Assembly: GCA_913060695.1 (NCBI GenBank)
Contig: CAJXUA010000008.1
Location: 1-64,000 of the forward strand
Direction: 5' to 3'
Source: an uncultured Gammaproteobacteria bacterium
GTDB taxonomy: Bacteria; Pseudomonadota; Gammaproteobacteria; Pseudomonadales; Pseudohongiellaceae
DNA: 64,000 nucleotides
Shown: positions 8,165 through 16,678 of the stretch, piece after piece
How positions within the stretch are numbered: the stretch's first letter is position 1
How the letters are laid out: the number at the start of each line of letters is the position of its first letter
Position numbers and translations under genes: made by a program
Notes under the pieces: model-generated
The model's database searches: none
Told to the model about the DNA's origin: nothing
What the model saw: the letters and a program-made list of their open reading frames with translations, nothing else

Positions 8165-8321
8165 CAAAGGGGTCAGAGTCAATCAAAGGGGTCAATCAAA
8201 GGGGTCAGAGTAACTTGATCCCCACAGCTTAAGGCTGGTGGATCAAGTTACTCTGACCCCTTTGGTCTTGGCCGCTGTGGTCGATCAAATTACTCTGACC
8301 CCTTTGATTGACCCCTTTGAT
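8165..8321. repeat. Nested tandem REP-like cluster (family 1), copy C
   Basis: A more complex copy. The inner palindrome has arms at 8197-8220 and 8241-8264 like copies A and B. A second right-hand arm at 8283-8306 follows, then a partial repeat GACCCCTTTGAT to 8321. On the left, partial arms AAAGGGGTCA are reiterated at 8165-8196. The outer 39-nt arms 8182-8220 and 8283-8321 pair with each other with one mismatch. This looks like slippage or tandem insertion at an existing element. It lies upstream of the methyltransferase and downstream of the DedA-like gene. Confidence 0.75.
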
Positions 8322-8335
8322 CGTAAAGCCTAGAG

Positions 8336-8770
8336 TCAGAGTGCTAGCCAGGCGATGAGGCCATAGCGCGCGGCCTTGCCTATTGTTACTAGGCTCAGGA
8401 ATATCCCGAAGCGCACCTTTAAAACTCCGGCTATCAGCGTCAAAGGGTCGCCGATTATTGGCACCCAGGAAAATAATAGTGTCCACAGACCATAGCGTTG
8501 AAAGCCGCGCTGGGCTTTGTCGATCTGCTGGTCGTTGAAGTAGAACCAGCGCCGATCGCGGAAGCGCAGAATCTCCCTGCCCAGCCACCAATTGATGCAG
8601 GCTCCCAGTACATTGCCCACGGTGGCGACCAAGATTGGGAATAGGGGCGAAGGAGCCTCCTGCAGCAGCACATAGAGGAAGGCCTCGGAATAAAAGGGCA
8701 TGATAGTGGCGGCAATGAAGGCGCTTAGAAAAAGTAAGGCGTAATCTAGTAACATGCTGTGCTTAGGCAT
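8336..8770 (-). CDS. YqaA/DedA-like (SNARE-associated type) membrane protein
   Basis: A 144-residue inner-membrane protein with about four hydrophobic helices. It matches the short YqaA branch of the DedA/VTT superfamily: AAFIAATIMPFYSEAFL-like start, then GNVLGACINWWLGR, FQRYGLWTLLFSWVPIIGDPLTLIAGVL, and a final GKAARYGLIAWLAL. The VPIIGDPLTL and GK-x-x-RY elements are the conserved core. Members are implicated in lipid flipping or membrane potential homeostasis; this one's role is not known. I take the ATG at 8770; an ATG at 8755 is almost as good, and the frame open to 8869 adds residues that do not look like this family. It is divergent from the helicase gene. Confidence 0.85.
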   Translation of the reverse strand: MPKHSMLLDYALLFLSAFIAATIMPFYSEAFLYVLLQEAPSPLFPILVATVGNVLGACINWWLGREILRFRDRRWFYFNDQQIDKAQRGFQRYGLWTLLFSWVPIIGDPLTLIAGVLKVRFGIFLSLVTIGKAARYGLIAWLAL

Positions 8771-8886
8771 CTTTTTGGGCAAACGAGGCAAGACTATACC
8801 TGCCAAGTCCCTGCCGTGGATATTCTGATTGCAAATTTGGGCTTTGCTGCTAAGGTGCGCCCACCCCAATACTCTAGGAAATTGCT

Positions 8887-10083
8887 GTGTTTGCAGAGCT
8901 TTTACTCGATCAACGCCTGCTCAAGTCTGTCGATAAGATGGGCTTCGAGAAACCGACCCCTGTCCAACAACAGGCCATCCCCCTCGCATTAGAGGGTCGT
9001 GACCTATTGGTCAGCGCCGCCACCGGTAGCGGCAAGACGGCCGCGTTCCTGTTGCCCATTCTACAAGGCATGATCAAAAACCCGCCGCCTAAAGAGGGTA
9101 CTCGGGCCCTAGTCATCGTGCCCACGCGGGAGTTGGCGCGGCAGATCGGCAAGGAATGCGAGAAGCTAGCGAGTTACTGCGGCATCAAGGTCGGTGTAAT
9201 TACCGGCGGTCAGGAGTTCAAGGTGCAGCGCGCATTGCTGCGCCGGGATCCCGAGATACTTATTGGCACGCCGGGGCGTATGTTAGAACTGGTCAAGGAG
9301 GGCAGCACGTTGTTCACCAATCTCGAGTATCTCGTACTAGACGAGGCCGACCGTCTCTTCGAGATGGGCTTCGACGAAGACGTGCTGGCGATCATCGCGC
9401 AGTGCAACGAGGCTCGCCAGACCATGCTGCTATCGGCGACGCTGCCAGGTGGCGTGCGCCGGTTGATGCAAGTACTCAATAATCCTGCACGGGTCATGGT
9501 CAACGATGGCCGCGAAGAACACAGCTCTATCCGCCAACAATACGTATTGGCCGATGACGACAAGCATAAAGAGAAGCTACTGCTGTGGCTGCTTGAGAAC
9601 GAGACTTTCGAGCGCGCATTGGTTTTTGCGAACACGCGCGATATGGCGACCCATCTGTCTGGCGTGATGCGTTACCGCGGTCAACGCGCCGGCTATCTGC
9701 ACGGCGAGGTCAAGCAAGACGTGCGCAATAGCACCACCACCGCGTTCCGCGACGGCAAGATCAAGGTATTGATAGCCAGTGATGTAGCCTCACGTGGTTT
9801 GGATGTGAAGGGCATCGACCTCGTGATCAATTTCGATATGGCGCGCAAGGGCGATGACTATGTGCATCGCATCGGGCGCACTGGTCGCGCTGGTGAGACG
9901 GGCCTCGCGGTTGCGTTGATCGCCCCCAATGAGTGGAACCTGAAGGCCTCGATCGAGCGCTATCTGAATATCAAGATGGAAGCGCGCAAGGTCAAAGAAT
10001 TCCCGGGGCACTATAAAGGACCCAAGAAGGTCAAGGCATCTGGCAAGGCTGCTACTACAAATAAGCGCAAGAAGAAGGACTGA
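8887..10083 (+). CDS. DEAD-box ATP-dependent RNA helicase, SrmB-like
   Basis: A 398-residue helicase with all motifs in order: Q motif (GFEKPTPVQQQAIP), Walker A AATGSGKT, PTRELARQ, GG, TPGR, DEAD, SAT, and the C-terminal HRIGRTGRAG. The N-terminal FAELLLDQRLLKSV and the overall length resemble SrmB, which acts in 50S ribosomal assembly; RhlE-type members are the alternative. The tail is short and lysine-rich, as expected for RNA contact. It starts at GTG 8887, supported by AGGAA 6 nt upstream and by alignment of the Q motif. Its TGA overlaps the next gene's ATG (TGATG), so DUF1415 is translationally coupled. Confidence 0.93.
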   Translation: MFAELLLDQRLLKSVDKMGFEKPTPVQQQAIPLALEGRDLLVSAATGSGKTAAFLLPILQGMIKNPPPKEGTRALVIVPTRELARQIGKECEKLASYCGIKVGVITGGQEFKVQRALLRRDPEILIGTPGRMLELVKEGSTLFTNLEYLVLDEADRLFEMGFDEDVLAIIAQCNEARQTMLLSATLPGGVRRLMQVLNNPARVMVNDGREEHSSIRQQYVLADDDKHKEKLLLWLLENETFERALVFANTRDMATHLSGVMRYRGQRAGYLHGEVKQDVRNSTTTAFRDGKIKVLIASDVASRGLDVKGIDLVINFDMARKGDDYVHRIGRTGRAGETGLAVALIAPNEWNLKASIERYLNIKMEARKVKEFPGHYKGPKKVKASGKAATTNKRKKKD

Positions 10084-10661
10084 TGAGCGAGTCGTTTGCA
10101 TTGAAAGACGCCGAGCAGGTGGAGTGGGCGACTCGGCAGTGGTTAGAGGAGGTCGTGATCGGCCTGAACCTGTGCCCCTTCGCGCGCCGCGAATATGAGA
10201 ACGAACGCATCCGTTTTGCGATCTGCGCGGAGCAGAACCGGGAAGACTTATTGTTGGGGTTTGCGCAGGAGTTGGAGCGCCTAGAGCGCGAGCCTGCGTT
10301 GGAGACAACCCTGCTCATCTTCCCCAATGCGCTTGCAGACTTCTTCGACTACCTTGAGCTGTTAGATATGGCGCAGGGCTGGCTGGATACGCAGGGCCTA
10401 GAAGGCGTCTACCAATTGGCGAGCTTTCATCCCCGTTATCAGTTCGAGGGCACGGCCCCGAATGAGACCTCCAACTTCACTAACCGCTCCCCCTGGCCGA
10501 TGCTGCACCTGCTGCGCGAGGCTAGTGTTGAGAAGGCTGTTGCGGCGCACCCGGATACCAATGCAATTCCCTCTCGCAATATCGCCTTAGCGAAGGAGAA
10601 GGGTTTGGCGTATTGGCAGGATTTATTGCTGCGGCTGAGAAAGTCTACGCCGCCTAAATGA
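10083..10661 (+). CDS. DUF1415 family protein
   Basis: A 192-residue soluble protein with no signal peptide. The family hallmark GLNLCPFA (residues about 27-34) is present, along with LLIFPNALADFFDYL and the ASFHPRYQF segment. No catalytic function is established for this family. Coupling to the DEAD-box helicase through a TGATG overlap suggests co-expression and perhaps a link to RNA metabolism, but that is inference. The last 8 bases overlap the 3' end of the convergent membrane protein gene. Confidence 0.9.
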   Translation: MSESFALKDAEQVEWATRQWLEEVVIGLNLCPFARREYENERIRFAICAEQNREDLLLGFAQELERLEREPALETTLLIFPNALADFFDYLELLDMAQGWLDTQGLEGVYQLASFHPRYQFEGTAPNETSNFTNRSPWPMLHLLREASVEKAVAAHPDTNAIPSRNIALAKEKGLAYWQDLLLRLRKSTPPK

Positions 10662-10989
10662 AGCTGAGGGTGACCAGCAAATTGGTGAGGGTGAGTAGTA
10701 GAAACAACATGGCGATGCGACCAAGCGCCTTGCCCGGGTCGCTGCCACGGTAATGACGACGCACACCGATAAGTAGCGCGAAGATATAGGCGATGCTGCC
10801 GGCTATTAGTCCTACATAGGGCATCCAGTTGCGGTCGGCCACTAGCATGCTACCGACAACAAAGAAGACGGCAGAGCCAAGAGCGAACATTCCCCAATAG
10901 GTTTGGGCCAAACCGAAGGTAGCTCCACTAAAGAAGAGACCAAGTGCGCTGGTTGGTGCACTGTCATGTTCTATTTCTTGCATTGCCAT
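10654..10989 (-). CDS. Small multi-pass membrane protein, unrecognised
   Basis: 111 residues with a short acidic N-terminus and about four hydrophobic helices: residues about 15-30, 34-52, 55-74 and 88-110. A basic loop GVRRHYRGSDPGKALGR separates helices 3 and 4. I do not recognise the family. The ATG at 10989 has a GGGAATTAG stretch upstream as a possible ribosome site. It overlaps the end of the DUF1415 gene by 8 bp in convergent orientation. Real coding is supported by the clean alternation of hydrophobic helices and polar loops. Confidence 0.7.
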   Translation of the reverse strand: MAMQEIEHDSAPTSALGLFFSGATFGLAQTYWGMFALGSAVFFVVGSMLVADRNWMPYVGLIAGSIAYIFALLIGVRRHYRGSDPGKALGRIAMLFLLLTLTNLLVTLSFI

Positions 10990-11176
10990 AGTATCTAATT
11001 CCCAATTAAGCGCTTGCTCGCGCGGCCTGCTAATGCGGCGTAAGTGTAGCCATTGATGCCACTATCCGGCAAGCGGCAATCGATGAGCTAAACCCCAACT
11101 CGGCTGGGCAGAGTGAGCATAGTGCTATATGCTGGCAATCTTGCACGATGGACACTACCACCGCCGAGAATTTTCT

Positions 11177-11773
11177 ATGCTCAATACCGTTCGCAGTCAC
11201 TTCTACGCCTATATCAGCAAGATACGCTGGTTACAGCGCTGGGGGCTGAAGCGTAATGTCATCAATGAGAATGTGATGGAGCATAGCTGGGAGGTGGCCA
11301 CCATTTCCCACGCACTTGGCTTGATTCGCAATCGCCGTTTCGGCGGGCAACTCGATGTCAACGCGATCGTCGTGGCCGCGCTCTACCATGACTGCGGCGA
11401 AGTGATCACCGGCGATATGCCTTCGCCGATCAAATACCACTCTCCCGCGATCACCAATGCCTATAAGGCCGTCGAGAAGCAGGCCGAGCAACAGCTGTTG
11501 AGCCTGCTACCCGAAGAGCTACAAGCCGATTTCCGTGGCGTGCTATTGCACGACGAGATCGCGCAGGAACATCTGCAAATTATCAAGGCCGCCGACACCC
11601 TGAGCGCTTATATCAAGTGCCGGTCCGAGCTGTTGGCGGGTAATTTCGAATTCTCCCAGGCAGAGCAAGACGTCAAGGCACGCCTAGACCGTTTTGAGAT
11701 GCCAGAGGTTCAGTATTTTCTCGAGACATTCTTGCCCAGCTATGGGCTCACATTGGACGAGTTACTTAAATAG
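11177..11773 (+). CDS. yfbR: 5'-deoxynucleotidase YfbR-like HD-domain hydrolase
   Basis: A 198-residue HD-domain phosphohydrolase that removes phosphate from deoxyribonucleoside 5'-monophosphates in nucleotide salvage. The metal and substrate residues known from E. coli YfbR are all conserved with a constant +3 offset: Arg21-Trp22, His36 in EHSW, His71-Asp72 in YHDCGE, Glu75, and Asp140 in KAADTL. The ATG at 11177 gives the usual length; an in-frame start at 11129 would add 16 residues that do not belong to the family. It is followed after 30 bp by ppc on the same strand. Confidence 0.95.
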   Translation: MLNTVRSHFYAYISKIRWLQRWGLKRNVINENVMEHSWEVATISHALGLIRNRRFGGQLDVNAIVVAALYHDCGEVITGDMPSPIKYHSPAITNAYKAVEKQAEQQLLSLLPEELQADFRGVLLHDEIAQEHLQIIKAADTLSAYIKCRSELLAGNFEFSQAEQDVKARLDRFEMPEVQYFLETFLPSYGLTLDELLK

Positions 11774-11803
11774 GGACAGCCCCCCAAGAGGATTTCCAAC
11801 GCT

Positions 11804-14377
11804 ATGGTTGATCAGGTCGCGAAGACGTTTTCTGAGCTAGTCGAGCTTAAATTTCAACTTTATAACAGTCTGTTCCTGACCCTCCCTTTGGATGCGGTCG
11901 AGCAGACCGGCACCCTATTACCCTTGCTGAGCGAGGCTTGCGCAGAGGGATTGGAGCATGGTCAGAGCCCCGAGCAGATCGTGCAAGATTTTTTCGAAAT
12001 TCATAAGCCTAATTTCACCGAGCGCGAGCAGATCCACTTCCTGTTCAAGATCATTCAATACGTAGAGCGCCAAGTCGTACTAGTAGACGCCCTCGAGGAT
12101 GCCTCCTATAGTCGCATTCACCGCGTGACGGGGAAGGGTTCCTTGGTGCAGCTGCTAGAGCGTGCGCGCGACAGCGATCAGGACGATAAGCTCGGCGAGT
12201 TACTCGAGAATTTCGGCGTGCGCGTGGTGCTCACTGCCCACCCTACGCAGTTCTATACCGGTCCGGTTCTGGCGATTATCTCCGACCTGACCGAGGCGAT
12301 CTCTAAGGACCAGTTCGGCACGGCGCGGGATGTGCTGCAGCAACTGGGCAACACCCCGTTCTTCCAGAAAGAGAAGCCAAGCCCCTACGATGAGGCAGTG
12401 CTACTGACGTGGTATCTCGGCAATATTTTCTACCCTGGCATCGGTAGCATCGTCGACAAACTCTGCGAGTTTCACCCCGAGAAAGTAACGGCGAACAAAG
12501 AGTTGATCTCGATCGGCTTCTGGCCAGGGGGCGACCGCGACGGCAATCCCTTCGTCACCACCGAGACAACCCTCAAGGTAGCCGCAAAACTGCGCTATAG
12601 CATTCTAAATTGCTATCACCAGGACATTCGTAGTCTGAAGCGCCGCCTCAGTTTTCGCGGCACCTATAAGCGGCTCGAGGGCTTGGAGTACCTGCTGTAT
12701 CGCGAGATCAGCGAAGCCGAGAACACCGAGCCTCTGGTGATGACGCACTTCCTCACGGAGTTGGATGAGATCGAGAAGGTGCTGGTGGCCGAGCATCAGG
12801 GTCTGTATAGAGACCAGTTGCAGTCCTTCCGCCGCAAGATGCAGTTGTTTGGCTTCCATTTCGCGAGTCTCGATATTCGCCAAGATAGCCGCGTGATCGC
12901 CTCGGCGCTCGATGCCGTGCTGGCCAAGCATCCCGAGATCTTACCCGCCGACATCTTTAAACAGAGTCAGGACGCCCAGATAGAAGCCTTGCTGCAGTGC
13001 CACGGTGACGTGGATGTCGCCAGCTTCGACAGCGACCCAGTGTTACAAGATACCCTGGCCTCCTTCGGCGTCATCAAGACCATACAAGGTTTGAATGGTC
13101 CCCGTGCGGCGCATCGCTACATCATCAGTAATTGCCGTGGGCCAGTCGACATCGCTAAAGTCTTTGCACTGTTCCGCCTGTGCGGCTGGGGCGACGAGAC
13201 GCTGACCGTTGATATCGTGCCATTGTTCGAGACTGTTGATGACCTGCAACAAGCCGGTGTCGCCATGACTGCGATCTACTCTAATGCCATTTACAAGGCA
13301 CATCTGCAGCAGCGTCGTGCGCGGCAGACGGTGATGCTAGGCTTCTCCGATGGCACCAAGGATGGCGGCTATCTCATGGCTAACTGGGCAATCTATCGGG
13401 CCAAGGAAGACCTCACACGGGTATCACGCCAGTCTGGCATCGAGGTCCTGTTCTTCGACGGTCGCGGTGGGCCACCCGCACGTGGCGGCGGCGACACCTA
13501 TCTGTTCTACGCGGCACTAGGAAAGACGATCGAGAGCAATCAGATCCAGATGACAGTGCAGGGGCAGACCATCTCCACCCTCTACGGTATCAAAGAGGCC
13601 GCAGTGCACAATATGAGTCAGCTGCTTACGGCTGGCTTGGAGAATAATCTCTACGTAAGGCCCGAGCGAGAGCTGGATGCAGAGCAAAGAGCGCTACTGG
13701 AGCAATTGGCGCAGGAGAGTTATCGCGCCTATGACGCCTTCAAGAAGCACGATTTATTCCTGCCCTATCTTGAAGAGATGAGCACGCTGAAGTACTACGC
13801 GATGACCAACATCGGCAGTCGCCCCGCCAAGCGTGGCGGCACGAAGAAGCTGGCCTTCGAAGACCTGCGCGCGATCCCCTTCGTGGGGGCATGGAGCCAG
13901 TTGAAACAGAATGTTCCAGGCTTCTATGGGTTGGGCACGGCGCTCAAGGCACAAGCGGACGCCGGCAATTGGGATGCATGTGTCAGCCTGTATCAACGCT
14001 CGCGCTTCTTCCGCGCGCTAATCTCCAATAGCATGCAGAGCATGAAGAAGACTAACTTCGCGCTAACCCGCTATATGGAAAGCGACCCGCGCTTCGGGCA
14101 GTTCTGGACCACCCTGTACGAGGAGTACGAACTTAGCCGTGCGATGGTACTGAAGATATCCGGCCAGCAATGGCTACTCGAAGATAATCACCGTAGCCGC
14201 ATGAGCATCCAGTTACGCGAACGCGTAGTACTGCCCTTGCTGACGGTGCAGCAGTATGCGCTGATGCAGATACAGAAATCCCGTGCGAACGAGGACTCAG
14301 AACATCTGGCACTGTATGAGTCTATGGTCATGCGCTCTCTGTTTGGCAATATCAACGCAAGCCGAAACTCTGCATGA
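11804..14377 (+). CDS. ppc: Phosphoenolpyruvate carboxylase
   Basis: 857 residues; adds bicarbonate to PEP to refill oxaloacetate. The first catalytic histidine is His146 in LTAHPTQ, followed by GGDRDGNPFVT and, late in the protein, GSRPAKR. The second conserved His of the E. coli enzyme (FHGRGG) is replaced: the loop reads FFDGRGGPPARGGG, so Asp sits there. I recall this variant from PEP carboxylases of the Bacteroidetes-like branch, so it is a known sub-lineage rather than a defect, and it may point to lateral transfer. Also LTAHPTQ replaces LTAHPTE. Its last codons overlap the start of the MFS gene by ATGA, so the two are translationally coupled. Confidence 0.95.
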   Translation: MVDQVAKTFSELVELKFQLYNSLFLTLPLDAVEQTGTLLPLLSEACAEGLEHGQSPEQIVQDFFEIHKPNFTEREQIHFLFKIIQYVERQVVLVDALEDASYSRIHRVTGKGSLVQLLERARDSDQDDKLGELLENFGVRVVLTAHPTQFYTGPVLAIISDLTEAISKDQFGTARDVLQQLGNTPFFQKEKPSPYDEAVLLTWYLGNIFYPGIGSIVDKLCEFHPEKVTANKELISIGFWPGGDRDGNPFVTTETTLKVAAKLRYSILNCYHQDIRSLKRRLSFRGTYKRLEGLEYLLYREISEAENTEPLVMTHFLTELDEIEKVLVAEHQGLYRDQLQSFRRKMQLFGFHFASLDIRQDSRVIASALDAVLAKHPEILPADIFKQSQDAQIEALLQCHGDVDVASFDSDPVLQDTLASFGVIKTIQGLNGPRAAHRYIISNCRGPVDIAKVFALFRLCGWGDETLTVDIVPLFETVDDLQQAGVAMTAIYSNAIYKAHLQQRRARQTVMLGFSDGTKDGGYLMANWAIYRAKEDLTRVSRQSGIEVLFFDGRGGPPARGGGDTYLFYAALGKTIESNQIQMTVQGQTISTLYGIKEAAVHNMSQLLTAGLENNLYVRPERELDAEQRALLEQLAQESYRAYDAFKKHDLFLPYLEEMSTLKYYAMTNIGSRPAKRGGTKKLAFEDLRAIPFVGAWSQLKQNVPGFYGLGTALKAQADAGNWDACVSLYQRSRFFRALISNSMQSMKKTNFALTRYMESDPRFGQFWTTLYEEYELSRAMVLKISGQQWLLEDNHRSRMSIQLRERVVLPLLTVQQYALMQIQKSRANEDSEHLALYESMVMRSLFGNINASRNSA

Positions 14378-15678
14378 CGAGCGTGGCGGACAACGCTGGG
14401 CTGCAAGAGACGAACGATGGCATGAGCCAGCGTCGCGTACTGTTCGCCAGCCTCATAGGCACGACGATCGAGTTCTTCGATTTCTACATCTATGGCACGG
14501 CTGCGGTGCTAGTGTTTCCGCAGCTGTTCTTCCCAGGCTCAGACCCCGCCACCGCAACCCTGCAATCCTTGGCTACCTTCGCGTTGGCATTCTTCGCGCG
14601 TCCACTGGGCTCTGCCTTGTTCGGGCATTTCGGCGATCGCGTCGGGCGCAAGGCCACTCTCGTAGCAGCCCTGTTAACTATGGGTCTGTCGACGGTGGCC
14701 ATCGGTTTGCTCCCTACATACTCCTCTATCGGCGTACTCGCACCCGCCTTGCTCGCGCTATGTCGCTTCGGGCAGGGCATCGGGTTAGGCGGCGAGTGGG
14801 GAGGGGCCGTGCTACTGGCAACGGAGAATGCGCCGCCGGGCAAACGGGCATGGTTCGGCATGTTCCCGCAGTTAGGGGCGCCCATTGGCTTCATCCTCTC
14901 GACGCTGGTGTTCGTGATACTGAGTTCGAGCTTGAGTGAGGAGCAATTCTTCGCGTGGGGCTGGCGGGTGCCGTTCCTCGCTAGCGCATTGCTCGTCTTC
15001 GTCGGGCTCTATGTGCGTTTGCAGATTACCGAGACCAAGGCTTTCCAGAGCGCTATCGACAACGACGAGCGTGTGAAGGTACCTATTGTCACAGTCTTCC
15101 GCGAACACGGCGGCACGCTACTGCTCTCGACACTAATGGCAACCACTACCTTCGTGGTGTTCTATCTCATGACGGTGTTTACCCTGAGTTGGGGCACTAG
15201 CCAGTTAGGCTACGAGCGGCAAGACTTCTTGATGATGCAGATCGTGGGGGTGTTGTTCTTCGGCGCACTCATTCCCGTGTCAGCAGTCATAGCCGACAAG
15301 GTCGGGCGCATTCCCATGCTGATCTATGCGACTGTCTCGATCATGGTATTCGGCCTAGTGTTCGGACCGCTGTTCGTCGGGGGTGGGCCGCTGGTCGTGA
15401 CCGTGATGCTGTCGCTAGGCCTAGCATGTATGGGCCTGACCTATGGCCCCTTGGGCACGGCCTTATCGGAGTTATTTCCCACCGCGATACGCTATACGGG
15501 ATCATCCATGGCCTTCAATCTCGCGGGCATCTTCGGGGGTTCATTGGCCCCCTATATAGCGACTTGGCTAGCGGTAAATTATGGCATCGCCGCGGTGGGT
15601 TATTATCTTACCGGCATGGGCGCGTTAACACTGGTGGCGCTGCTTATTATCAAGAAGCGTTCGACCTTGCATCCTTGA
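14374..15678 (+). CDS. MHS-type MFS metabolite/proton symporter
   Basis: A 434-residue inner-membrane transporter of the metabolite:H+ symporter branch (relatives: ShiA, ProP, KgtP). Twelve hydrophobic segments are visible; signature parts are GTTIEFFDFYIYGTAA at the first helix, FGDRVGRKATL (motif A), and GQGIGLGGEWGGAVLLATE in helix 4-5. Substrates in this branch are organic acids, betaines or shikimate. The ATGA overlap with ppc suggests it brings in or exports a C4-dicarboxylate or a related acid tied to anaplerosis; this is inference. Its 3' end overlaps the convergent YaeQ gene by 29 bp. Confidence 0.9.
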   Translation: MTSVADNAGLQETNDGMSQRRVLFASLIGTTIEFFDFYIYGTAAVLVFPQLFFPGSDPATATLQSLATFALAFFARPLGSALFGHFGDRVGRKATLVAALLTMGLSTVAIGLLPTYSSIGVLAPALLALCRFGQGIGLGGEWGGAVLLATENAPPGKRAWFGMFPQLGAPIGFILSTLVFVILSSSLSEEQFFAWGWRVPFLASALLVFVGLYVRLQITETKAFQSAIDNDERVKVPIVTVFREHGGTLLLSTLMATTTFVVFYLMTVFTLSWGTSQLGYERQDFLMMQIVGVLFFGALIPVSAVIADKVGRIPMLIYATVSIMVFGLVFGPLFVGGGPLVVTVMLSLGLACMGLTYGPLGTALSELFPTAIRYTGSSMAFNLAGIFGGSLAPYIATWLAVNYGIAAVGYYLTGMGALTLVALLIIKKRSTLHP

Positions 15679-16204
15679 AGAAGCGCAGGGCTAGTTCAAC
15701 CTCGCCGGTCTCGCTCGAGAGATACACGGCATCGTCCTGAATATTGCACTGTAACGCCATGTTGCGGTCGCATAGGTCCGCCAGACTGCCCGCTACGGTA
15801 TCGATGGCAGCTACGCTAAGACGCTCGAAGCGCTGTAGCGAGGGCCCCAGTTTTTCCCACCACGGTCCCGCGTTGCGGGGTTGGTAGGTATAGATAGTGA
15901 CCTCGTCGGCGCGCCCGCAGGCCTTGCGGATGCGCTTCTCTTCTGGCTGACCTAGGTCGATCCATACGGTGATGTGATCGGTTAGGTCCTTGTCCCAGAT
16001 ATCCGGCTCGTCCTCAGTGCTAATGCCTCGCGTAAAGGCCAGGCGCTCGCTGGCATGCAGTGCGAAGGCGACTATGCGAATCATCAGGCGCTCCTCGGTC
16101 TCCGAGGGATGCTGCGCGACCGTTAGTGAATGGGTCCCATAGTAGTGACGATTCATATCGGAAATCTGCAGTTCCGCCTTCAACACCGTTGCCTTCGTTG
16201 CCAT
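15650..16204 (-). CDS. yaeQ: YaeQ family protein
   Basis: 184 residues, matching E. coli YaeQ in length and motifs: HYYGTHSLTVAQHPSETEER-like start, ERLAFTRGISTEDEPDIW, WIDLGQPEEKRIRKAC, and a C-terminal CNIQDDAVYLSS. YaeQ has a PD-(D/E)xK nuclease-like fold, but its activity is unproven. It starts 9 bp after the DoxX stop, so DUF2058, DoxX and YaeQ form a minus-strand operon. The convergent overlap with the MFS gene suggests mutual transcriptional interference or RNA pairing at the 3' ends. Confidence 0.93.
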   Translation of the reverse strand: MATKATVLKAELQISDMNRHYYGTHSLTVAQHPSETEERLMIRIVAFALHASERLAFTRGISTEDEPDIWDKDLTDHITVWIDLGQPEEKRIRKACGRADEVTIYTYQPRNAGPWWEKLGPSLQRFERLSVAAIDTVAGSLADLCDRNMALQCNIQDDAVYLSSETGEVELALRFFKDARSNAS

Positions 16205-16213
16205 GTTGCGTGC

Positions 16214-16630
16214 CTATTTCGGTGTGCGATTATCGAGGCTGAAGGGGCCGGCGCCGAGTCCAGCGATTGCCAATAGGCCCGCCATGATGCCCATATTCTT
16301 CACGAAATTCTGTGTCTCGTGGCCGCGCACCAAGCCTTCTTCCAGCGTCCAGAAGTCGTGCATGACGAGGCTGATCACGAGCGTAAGTCCTGCTAGCAGG
16401 AAGGCCGCGATCTGCGTCTTATAGCCCGCTATCAATGCGAGGCCACCGCCTAGCTGAACTAGAATCGTCAGGCCTAGGAGTAGGGGGATCATAATCATGC
16501 CGTGAGAGGCCATGTAGTCGGAAGTACCTTGCGGATTAGCGATCTTCGCTATCGCGCCTGGTAGCACGAAATACAGGCCTAGAATGATGCGTCCGGCGAG
16601 CGGACACAGTGATTCGATTTTGGCGAACAT
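16214..16630 (-). CDS. DoxX family membrane protein
   Basis: A 138-residue protein with four transmembrane helices. It matches DoxX by RIILGLYFVLPGAIAK-IA near the start, MIMIPLLLGLTILVQLGGGLALIAGY in the middle, and HDFWTL with NFVKNMGIMAGLLAI at the end (conserved F-KN before the last helix). DoxX-like proteins have been linked to thiol and redox homeostasis in membranes. AAGGAAAC precedes the ATG by a normal distance. It lies between DUF2058 and YaeQ in an apparent operon. Confidence 0.88.
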   Translation of the reverse strand: MFAKIESLCPLAGRIILGLYFVLPGAIAKIANPQGTSDYMASHGMIMIPLLLGLTILVQLGGGLALIAGYKTQIAAFLLAGLTLVISLVMHDFWTLEEGLVRGHETQNFVKNMGIMAGLLAIAGLGAGPFSLDNRTPK

Positions 16631-16678
16631 TTAAGTTTCCTTTTCTATTTAATAGCGGTGGGGGTTAGGGTGCCCGGT

